Positions 57,120 to 64,000 of a stretch of DNA of 64,000 nucleotides are shown here, piece by piece. The stretch's first letter is position 1, and each line of letters opens with the position of its first letter. The translations under genes and the position numbers were made by a program. A model generated the notes under the pieces. It did not search any database. It was not told where the DNA came from and saw only the letters and a program-made list of their open reading frames with translations. The stretch covers positions 62,001 through 126,000 of the forward strand of contig CAJHNH020002558.1 of assembly GCA_905116865.2 (NCBI GenBank). The letters run 5' to 3'. This stretch comes from Candidula unifasciata (Eukaryota > Mollusca > Gastropoda > Stylommatophora > Geomitridae).

Positions 57120-57500
57120 TTGTCTGTTTTACAACATGCGTGCTACTTTATAACCCAGTGTGCTACATTACACAATTGTGTTACTTTATTGCCAGTGTGC
57201 TACTTTAAAAATTGGTTGCCACTTTACAACTTGTATGTTACTTTACATTACGTGTGCTATTTTACAATCAGAGTGTCGGGAACATACAACGCGTATATTA
57301 CTTTACAACCTGTGTGCTACTTTACAACCAGAGAGCAACTTTTCAACACGTGTATTACTTTGTAATCAAACTGCTTCTTTACAAATTGAATGTTAATTTC
57401 AAGCTACATGCTACTTTACAGACTTTGTTGAGCTTTTCACCCTCTGTGTTATTGTAGAACCTTTGTGCTATTTTTCGTCAAATGTGCTGATTTACAACGT
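57120..57500. repeat. Degenerate tandem repeat around GTGCTACTTTACAAC
   Basis: About 17-20 units of about 18-24 bp (TGTGCTACTTTACAACCTG, TGTGTTACTTTATTGCCAG and variants). Confidence 0.85.
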
Positions 57501-57633
57501 ATGTTTCTCCGATTTGATCACCGTACATACCTTATAATACTTGCCGAGGACATTGTTGGTTTAGCCATTTGTTAGGAAAACTGCCTCACGAAAGAACTGA
57601 TTGCGCCCATCAGAAAACGACAATCTACATTCT

Positions 57634-57692
57634 TTGGTCCTTATGGGTTAAACTCGTGTGCCATGACGCTGATCCGTTGTTCAAAACCTCTG
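57634..57692 (+). repeat. SINE-A tail fragment
   Basis: CTTATGGGTTAAACTCGTGT, GCCATGACGCTGATCCGTTG and TTCAAAACCTC match the last 60 bp of SINE-A (compare 62280-62342). Confidence 0.75.
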
Positions 57693-57905
57693 GTCATGTG
57701 ATGAGAAGGAGAAAACTGGCGTACATCCTAGCAGTTGGACTTTTGGAGGGGAGGAGATGCAGAGGGAGACCGAGAGAACAGATGCTGGACAGTTTGACAT
57801 CATGGCATGAAGGATCATCTGTATTAGAAATGATTGAAAGTACACGAGACGGAAGGTTGTTGATAGATATGACTACCAACGCCTTGAGACATCACCTTTA
57901 GGGAG
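57693..57905 (+). pseudogene. LINE ORF2 C-terminal remnant
   Basis: Continuous frame GHVMRRRKLAYILAVGLLEG, RRCRGRPREQMLDSLTSWHE, then SSVLEMIESTRDGRLLIDMT and a stop. GH--R----(Y), a basic RGRPR patch, and a D--W-----R--I--- end are the usual layout of the C-terminus of RTE/CR1-type retrotransposon proteins. It is intact to its stop but has lost everything upstream. A related scrap lies at 29041-29150. Confidence 0.8.
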
Positions 57906-58189
57906 AAGAAAAAGATTGTTAGAACAGTGGCGAAGATAAGAATACATTTGCTAAAAAATCCAGTTGGAAAAGTCGGAAGTTTTTCTTGTTCTAGAAAACA
58001 ATGACACAGCATCATACTCGTTAAAATGGGATTTGCTGTGTTTGATGTTGATGAAAACTTGTAAAAGCAATGTCTTCTGTTTACAATATTTCTTCTTTGA
58101 AAATCTTCGTATTTAGCACTTGTTTACACTACCTTATCTTATCAGCGGAGATAACCTCCGTATTTATCTATTCTGTCTGGTTTTGTGTG

Positions 58190-58490
58190 TGTGTATATAT
58201 TTCCCTCGTGTGGGTTTCGCGGTCCAAATGTGGGGGGGGGGGGACAAGAATGGATTCACTGGCTTCCTAACAAGCATGTCGTAAGTGTCGACTAATTGAG
58301 GCGCTTTCTTCGAAGTCCGAGTGCATCTGTCTAAGAGACAAGGAACCAACAATTTGCATACACAAATGTCTTATCTGTAAAACGGATGTACATGTAAAAA
58401 CTCAAGTTCTGGACAAACACTAAGGTCCAGAGGTGGACCACTAACCAGAACCTTCCGCTGGAGTTTGCAACCAGTAAAGGCGAAGAAAAA
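58190..58490 (-). repeat. Repeat family E copy 9, near full length
   Basis: Plus strand: CTCGTGTGGGTTTCGCGGTC, AACAAGCATGTCGTAAGTGT, CTTCGAAGTCCGAGTGCATC, GAACCTTCCGCTGGAGTTTG, then a GAAGAAAAAG tail. Both termini are visible, defining a family length of roughly 280-300 bp. Confidence 0.85.
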
Positions 58491-58671
58491 GATGTAGAGA
58501 CCATGTGTTGGCTATGCAGCTTCATCACTCTCGCTCGGCCTGCTTAGCTCCAAAGGAAATGTAACACAATACTTTGAGGACACAGCTAACTGCAGAAACT
58601 GCCGGATCAGAAGAGCAATCCTTACACATAGGGAGCAGTGGATATATCCCCTCCCCCCATACATAGGGCAC

Positions 58672-58765
58672 AGGAACCCACATGGGGACTCACCCACCAA
58701 CCCACATGGGGACTCACCCTGGTACCCACATTGGGACTCACCCAAGAACCCACATGAAGACTCAG
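58672..58765. repeat. 22-bp tandem repeat, 4 copies
   Basis: AACCCACATGGGGACTCACC repeated, with a GGTACCC variant. Confidence 0.88.
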
Positions 58766-58794
58766 CAGCCGCGTTAGCATATTTTTGGTACTCT

Positions 58795-58935
58795 CTCTGT
58801 CTCTCTCTCTCTCTTTCTCTGTCTCTCTCTCTCTCTCTTTCTCTTTCTCTCTTTTTCTCTCTCTCTCTCTCTCTTTCTCTCTCTATATATATCTTTCTAT
58901 CTATCTCTCACTCATTCTTTCTCTCTTTCTCTGCA
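58795..58935. repeat. (CT)n degenerate microsatellite
   Basis: CT dinucleotides with TTTCT and TATA interruptions, followed by a C-run. Confidence 0.93.
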
Positions 58936-59544
58936 CCCCCCCCCCTTTTTAAACCCAAGTATTGAATTTCTACTTTTGCTGCTTTCTTCCTCTCTATAAA
59001 CCTAGTGATGACCAAATTCGACGCCCAGAACTTCAGCAAACAGATCACAGATCAGAATGGACAAATTAATGAATTCCGGACATAACACGGAGAAAAACAC
59101 ACGGCCGGTTTTAGAAGATCCCAATCGAACATGTCAACCCGTGACATCCATCAAACAGTTTAGATCCAACATCTAATCGGTGCGCATGCGTGCAGGCGGA
59201 CACCATTGATTTCCTGTCTGGGTTGCCGCCAACTTCGGAGACGGCGGGTAAACACTGGTCCGTTGGAGGCAGACTCGCAGCTGGGTACCCCGGACACAAA
59301 CTCAGAGCATGTTGGTTCGCATCCACGAACAGCAAACATGCGTTAAATGGTTAATACAATACGTTTTTAATTCATGAAAGGCAATTAATGCCGGGGATCT
59401 TGTTTGTGCAAAGAGGAAACTAGAGAAAAGACAGGCGTAAAACGGGTTTCTTGTCTTTTGAAGCAGACAGACAATGAACATAGACGCTGGTACCTGGTAG
59501 CTCACAGTTCTTAAGCAGGTTCAACTTTTTTTTAAGGGGAATTA
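58936..59544. other. Unassigned intronic DNA
   Basis: No feature is recognised. Confidence 0.4.
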
Positions 59545-59757
59545 AAGGGTCACCCGCCTTTTTAAAAGTTGGTTAAGCCTGACATCCCGGTGACCGGGTG
59601 ACGAACTCCTTGTGGTCTGGGTTCACTCCCGGGGATCGGCAGAATAGCCACATTTCTCCCAGATTTACAGTACCTATCATGGAATCAAGTCCGAATGGTT
59701 GCGATATCCATAGAACCGAGCCAAAGAGTTAAGAACTCGTGGTTTCTGGATATTAAA
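59545..59757 (+). repeat. SINE-C copy 3
   Basis: GTTGGTTAAGCCTGACATCC, GGTGACCGGGTGACGAACTC, GGTCTGGGTTCACTCCCGGG (B box) and GAATGGTTGCGATATCCATA, ending GTTTCTGGATATTAAAG plus A-run. The head is truncated. Confidence 0.85.
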
Positions 59758-59759
59758 GA

Positions 59760-60182
59760 AAAAAACTCTTTCTTTTCTTTTGGCGTTCGTTTTCGTATGC
59801 TCAGATCAGATCATCAGTTGGGGTACCTCTATGAATTCTCATGTCAGTAGCAGGTCCTTCATGGTTACCCATAGCTTGCTCTGCACACTTTGCTCTTGAG
59901 ACCAGGTGTCTTTTCAAAGTTGTAGGTAGAGTGGGCAGGTCTGCAGAATGTGCTCAGGTGTTTGTGGTCCTGTTTGACAGGCACTCTGTGGGGACTGTAC
60001 AATCTTTATTTTATGCAAATGTTAGCTGAGGATGCAGTATCCTGTTAGTAGACTATTTGTTTATGCATGTCATAGTACTATACATATTTATGCAACAAAC
60101 CCATTTCATTGGAGGTTAGCAAAAAACATTGACACCCCCCCTCCCCACCGCCACCCATCTGGCACCTATTATTGGTGTTACC
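59760..60182. other. Unassigned intronic DNA
   Basis: No feature is recognised. Confidence 0.4.
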
Positions 60183-60455
60183 TGTCTGTCTCATAAAGCT
60201 AGTCGTTTATCCTTTAAGGGCCTTGCAGAATCAACTCCAGCATTTTGTTGGCTGTTTTTTTTTTTTTTTTTTTAAAGCAAATTTACACTTATTATTTTGT
60301 CAGTACTTTCTGTACGGTGAACACTCGATACCATTGTCAAAACTAACACAAGGCGGTCTGCTGCTAATTCGCCTGTAGATGGAATCGAACCCGCTTCCTA
60401 CCCTCCCCCCAGCATTGCGAAACGCGTTCGCAACACCTCAGCCACAGTCATACGT
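60183..60455 (-). repeat. SINE-D copy 5
   Basis: GTCGTTTATCCTTTAAGGGC, GCAGAATCAACTCCAGC, ATACCATTGTCAAAACTAAC and GATGGAATCGAACCC. The minus-strand B box is GGGTTCGATTCC. Internal poly-T and C-runs lengthen it. Confidence 0.85.
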
Positions 60456-60699
60456 ACCACAACATATTGCTTCGATTTCTCAATTGTTATACTCCCTTTT
60501 ACCGAACTATAAATGTTTTTATACTTATTCGTGTGCCCTACTAGGCGATCACCACCTTCCATCTTAGTCTGCTGTCATCTGGGATTTTACTGAAGAGTTC
60601 ATATGTCATTATTCGTCGCCCATCTCTTGAAGCTGGCCACTCAAATCTGAGTTCCCCCTGCTTCTGTGGCCCAGTATTGCCATCACACAAAATTCTTAT

Positions 60700-60845
60700 T
60701 TTTCTTCTTCGCCTTCACCAGCTGTAAACTCTGGTGGAAAGTTTTGGTTGTTTATCTACTTTTGGACTGCAGTCCTGTTCCAAAACCTAAGTGTTGCGTG
60801 TGCATCCGTTTTACAGGTCTGACTCATTTGTATGCAGACACAAAA
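60700..60845 (+). repeat. Repeat family E copy 10 (partial)
   Basis: TTTCTTCTTCGCCTTCACCA, GCTGTAAACTCTGGTGGAAA, GTTGCGTGTGCATCCG and CTGACTCATTTGTATGCAGA. Confidence 0.82.
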
Positions 60846-60894
60846 TTGCTTCCGTTACCCCTTCTTTTGTTGACTTTCAAGTGGCATTTATTTG

Positions 60895-61390
60895 ACATAT
60901 CATGTATCATCTAGTGTCAGTTCTCATGCGTCCTCCTATGTTACATCTCATGTGTCATCGTATGTATCCTCTCATGTGAAACATCCCATGTCGCCTCTCA
61001 TGTGTCATTTCATGTAAAACATCCAGTGTCGCCTCTCATGTGTCATTTGAGGTGAAACATCACACGTCGCCTCTCATGTATTATCTCATGTGAAACATCC
61101 CATGTCGCCTCTCATGTAACATTTCATTGAAACATCACACGTTGCCTATCATGTGTCATTTCATGTGAATCATCCCATGTGACATCTCATGTGTCATCGC
61201 AAATGACATCTCACGGATCAGTCATTTCATATCACATCTCATATTGTCATCTCGTGTTGTCATGTGATGCCACATTTCATGTGCCATCTCATTTCACATG
61301 TCATGTGTTATCTCATGTTACATGCCATGTGTCATCTCATGTCACAACTCATTATGTCATCTCATGTTGTCATTCAGTGTCACTTTTGTA
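60895..61390. repeat. Degenerate tandem repeat around CTCATGTGTCAT
   Basis: Many words CTCATGTGTCAT and CATGTGAAACATCCCATGTC at 13-55-bp spacing. A 50-55-bp unit is visible between about 60970 and 61170. Confidence 0.85.
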
Positions 61391-61451
61391 CTCTTCTTGT
61401 GTGTACGCTATATAATCTGTTTGCTTAATGCCATTAGCGATCCCTTAGTCC

Positions 61452-61487
61452 GTCATCATCATCATCCCTATCATCATCATCATCCCT

Positions 61488-61519
<32 letters not shown>

Positions 61520-61520
61520 A
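61452..61520. repeat. (ATC)n microsatellite
   Basis: CATCATCAT repeats with two CCCTAT interruptions. Confidence 0.93.
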
Positions 61521-61949
61521 AACCACTTCTGCCGTTAAACTCCGTGGGTGAGGAATAATATGCAGTTCAGTGCACGCTGGCTGCCACTGGCTATTATTCA
61601 TGCCGTGAAGGAGTAAAGTATCTTTAATATTGTCGATCTATTTTTTCTCGGCCGTCCTCTTGCTGTTGTAGCTGATCTTCTGAGATAATATAACCTTGAG
61701 TGGAACTGTGTGTTTGACAGCTCCAGTGATGTGGTGTTCGACTGTTGTGTGCAAGCGCATAGAATATAAACGGGGCGAGGGGGGTCACTGCGGCAAAAGC
61801 AGTGCCAGTTGATCCAGTTTTTTTAATCCTTTTGCCGAAAGGTAAACAAAAATAGAGGATTCTTGAGGGACACGCCTTAGGCAGTTTGACAGACGGCTCA
61901 GTGGTTTCTCCCTAAACATGTTTAGATGTTCTCTTTCTAAGTATAGGGG
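61521..61949. other. Unassigned intronic DNA
   Basis: No feature is recognised. Confidence 0.4.
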
Positions 61950-62342
61950 TTTTGTGTGGTCTCGATGCATGGTGTCCGCTCCGTGTGATAAAGGTCCCGG
62001 GTTCAGACCCCGGTGAAGGCTGGAATATTTTTCCTGTGGATTTCTGTTAATTTTCCTCAATCTCTGAGTAGTTTGACGGGACGCCCGTGTGTATTGTTGC
62101 ACACGTAAAAAAATCCCTTGGAATTTAGAAATCGAATAGAGTAGCCTAAAAGTGCTGCTCGGGCAAAATTTAGAGTTAAAAATCTACCTAATATATTTTA
62201 GGATCCTCGCCGGTGCTACGGAGCCCGTGAACTATGCTGAGCGACTTTGGACTTAGACTTGAATTAAAAGTAGAACGGATCACTTATAGGTTACTGCCCG
62301 TGTGCCATGATGTTGATCCGTTGTTCAAACCTCAAACCTTTC
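61950..62342 (+). repeat. SINE-A copy 6, full length
   Basis: Head GTGTGGTCTCGATGCATGGT and B box GGGTTCAGACCCC. Body GTTTGACGGGACGCCCGTGT and GGATCCTCGCCGGTGCTACG. Tail GTTGATCCGTTGTTCAAACC then TCAAACCTT. It is the most complete copy for defining the family (about 390 bp). Confidence 0.92.
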
Positions 62343-62424
62343 TCAGTATGTGTTTACCATTTCTTACAATGTCGAGTATATTATTACATGTATATGCTTT
62401 TTAGCACTTAATAAGGTTTTTTTT

Positions 62425-62615
62425 TTTTCTTTGAATTTACCCCATTCTGAGAACTTAAAGATTTGTGGGGAGTTCCCGGCAAAAGTCAAATGGTATAGGG
62501 GTGTTATGATATGAAATGAACACCTATTACCATTAACCCTAAGCCCCCTTTAATGTAGGAATATGCCGGAACTCCCCACTAAATCCCGGAGTCCCCGAGA
62601 TATGGTGAACTAAAA
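62425..62615. mobile_element. Foldback MITE-like element L, copy 2
   Basis: Left end TTTACCCCATTCTGAGAACT with GGGGAGTTCCCGGC inward. Right end GGAACTCCCCACTAAATCCC then CCCCGAGATATGGTGAACTA. Left and right arms are inverted repeats. Both arms and the TATAGGGGTGTT word match copy 1 at 54838-55032. Confidence 0.65.
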
Positions 62616-62794
62616 GACAAGAACTCATAATAATTAAAATATTGTAATAATAATAATTGCGCATTTAAACAAGGCTTAGTATCCATGAGTATCGCCATTC
62701 TAAATCCTCTATTTCCTCTCACTATTTCCGTCCCTTTTTGCCCCTTTACCCCCTCCCTACACTTTCCACCCCAACAAAGATTTCGTGGTGGCTG

Positions 62795-62950
62795 GCCGTC
62801 TGTTTCTTCCTTTGGCGAGGCGCACACGCCGTCTGGAGGTGACAGGTTCAATTCCCGGCACTGTAACTATAGCTTTCGATTTTATGTTGTCTAGTGTGTT
62901 CTTCTATCTTTCTACTTCTTTCTATGAGTGCCGATCAATACACTTTCTGT
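62795..62950 (+). repeat. SINE-J copy 3
   Basis: GGCGAGGCGCACACGCCGTC, TGGAGGTGACAGGTTCAATT, CCCGGCACTG. The B box GGTTCAATTCCC is intact. The body is GCTTTCGATTTTATGTTGTC and the tail GAGTGCCGATCAATACAC. Confidence 0.85.
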
Positions 62951-63059
62951 TACTTGATTAATTCCTTTATCGGTATACATGTTATGGTAATGTTGGCACA
63001 ATCACCTACGCAAATCTTACATTCCTGTATGACATTTGACCTTTTCTATTGATTTGACC

Positions 63060-63295
63060 AAACCTTATCGGCAGTTGAAATATGTTGGTCAGATCAAGCG
63101 CTATGGCGGATTGGAACATGTAATAGCAGAAGGCATGGTATCAGGAAGGAGAGGCAGGTGCCGACCAACACGAAGATGGGCACAGGATAAAGTGATTCCT
63201 TGAATATGAAAGTATGCGAGGCGGTAGAGCTGACGAGAGACCGCCGAGTTTCTTTAAGGCAGAACGTGATGAGAGCGACGTTCTGTAAAAAAAAA
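63060..63295 (+). pseudogene. LINE tail remnant next to the GATA finger exon
   Basis: Frames give LKYVGQIKRYGGLEHVIAEG, GRRGRCRPTRRWAQDK and RRVSLRQNVMRATFCK, the post-RT GH-KR ... GRRGRPRRRW--D ... R---V--AT arrangement. The same family occurs on the minus strand at 15895-16260. Two frame changes separate the parts. It ends about 100 bp before the splice acceptor at 63393. Confidence 0.75.
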
Positions 63296-63393
63296 ACCTG
63301 CGACATGATGATAATGAATATTCATGTATATAATTATGGAACACCGTTTAGGTCATTTTGGTTTATATATTTTATTTTCAACTTTTGTTATAG

Positions 63394-63680
63394 ATGCAGC
63401 AGACGACTACTACGGAGTGGTGGAAGGCAGAGAATGCGTCAACTGCGGCACAATTTCCACCCCGCTGTGGAGGAGGGACAGCACTGGCCACTACTTGTGC
63501 AACGCCTGCGGCCTGTACAACAAATCGATCAATGGGCTCACACGGCAGCCAATGGAAGAGGACAACTCCGAGACGTCCCCGCAGCAAGCCTCGCCGTCGA
63601 CCCCGCCTCCGTCTCAGGTGACCAATGCCCTGGCGATGCAGTCAGCCCAGGGGCATGGCCAGGCTGTGTTCCAGTACAAG
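63394..63680 (+). CDS. GATA transcription factor, N-terminal zinc-finger exon
   Basis: The acceptor TTTTGTTATAG precedes 63394 and the donor AAG|GTAAGC follows 63680. The 287-bp exon enters in phase 1 and leaves in phase 0, adding 96 residues (559-654 of the joined product). EGRECVNC is followed by [17 protein letters not shown] and CNAC: a type-IV GATA finger, CX2C-X17-CX2C, zinc ligands Cys 573, 576, 594 and 597. All structural residues ([17 protein letters not shown]) are kept. After the finger, [20 protein letters not shown] departs from the usual GLYHKMNG-NRPLIKP: one extra residue and an acidic instead of a basic extension. The exon ends before any C-finger, which must lie beyond 64000. 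In the family this finger stabilises binding at WGATAR sites and contacts FOG-type cofactors. Confidence 0.93.
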
Positions 63681-64000
63681 GTAAGCTGTGTTTGTGTGTT
63701 GCTGCGCGTCTGGCGGCACACACATTGAGACACAACACACCTGGCTCCACAAACGATACACGACCTTTATCTGTTTATAGAGACATCCCTGATACTTTAT
63801 CATACACGGCCAAACGTAACCATATACCCAATTACTGTGACTGTTCCATGTTGTTGTTGCTTCTGCTACTGTCCTTGTTACTGGTAATCGTTGCTGTTGA
63901 TACTATTGCTGTTTCTGCTGCTGTTGTTATTGTATCGAAGTTATTTTACGATTTCCTGGGCACTATTTTTGGAGAGTAGAAACACCATCCGAACACGCGT
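63681..64000 (+). other. Start of the next GATA intron
   Basis: Follows the canonical donor GTAAGC. A GTT/CTG-rich patch lies at 63850-63930. The window ends before the next exon. Confidence 0.7.

Noticed and set aside
63200..63979. 259-codon frame across the GATA finger exon
   Set aside because: It uses a different register from the zinc finger and runs through the splice donor into intron. The GATA register (CX2C-X17-CX2C) explains the exon.

Overview
This window looks like nuclear DNA of a repeat-rich lophotrochozoan, most likely a gastropod mollusc. The lineage is an inference from three things: the split, intron-containing gene structure, the dense tRNA-derived SINEs and non-LTR retrotransposon tails, and the very long microsatellites. 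No species can be named from the sequence alone. There are no bacterial-type operons, rRNA, intact tRNA genes or CRISPR arrays.

One gene is well supported: a GATA-family zinc-finger transcription factor on the + strand. A large coding exon (36201-37875, perhaps beginning upstream at 36023) carries a Ser/Thr/Pro/Gln-rich N-terminal region. That region contains a DVEVFFHDLD motif resembling the conserved N-terminal motif of the GATA1/2/3 class. A second exon (63394-63680) carries a type-IV GATA zinc finger (CX2C-X17-CX2C). The two exons join in phase 1 across a 25,518-bp intron that fills most of the right half of the window. The C-terminal finger and the 3' end must lie beyond position 64000. 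The first exon or promoter is not identified; it is probably left of the window or hidden in the repeats before 36 kb.

Layout: 1-36.0 kb is gene-poor upstream DNA holding microsatellites, SINEs, a 1.4-kb satellite of 48-bp units (13.7-15.1 kb), a (GATA)n/(ACAG)n block (19.5-20.2 kb) and retrotransposon remnants. 36.0-37.9 kb is the large GATA exon, directly preceded by a LINE tail and a dispersed repeat. 37.9-63.4 kb is the giant intron, containing a 1.1-kb CTT array, a 35-bp C-rich minisatellite, a 26/52-bp minisatellite, more SINEs, and two copies of a foldback MITE-like element. 63.4-63.7 kb is the N-finger exon.

Comparing the window with itself recovers about a dozen dispersed repeat families, here given letters. 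SINE-A, B, C, D and J have tRNA-like heads with pol III B-box-like motifs. Family E is about 280 bp, always abuts CTT/GAA sequence and has about ten copies. F, H, K, M, N and O are shorter shared repeats. L is a foldback MITE. One SINE-C copy sits between near-perfect 17-bp target-site duplications. No previously undescribed multi-gene system is evident. The most interesting points are the derived GATA N-finger, the ambiguous 5' end of the GATA coding region, and the dense set of apparently lineage-specific SINE, MITE and satellite families.
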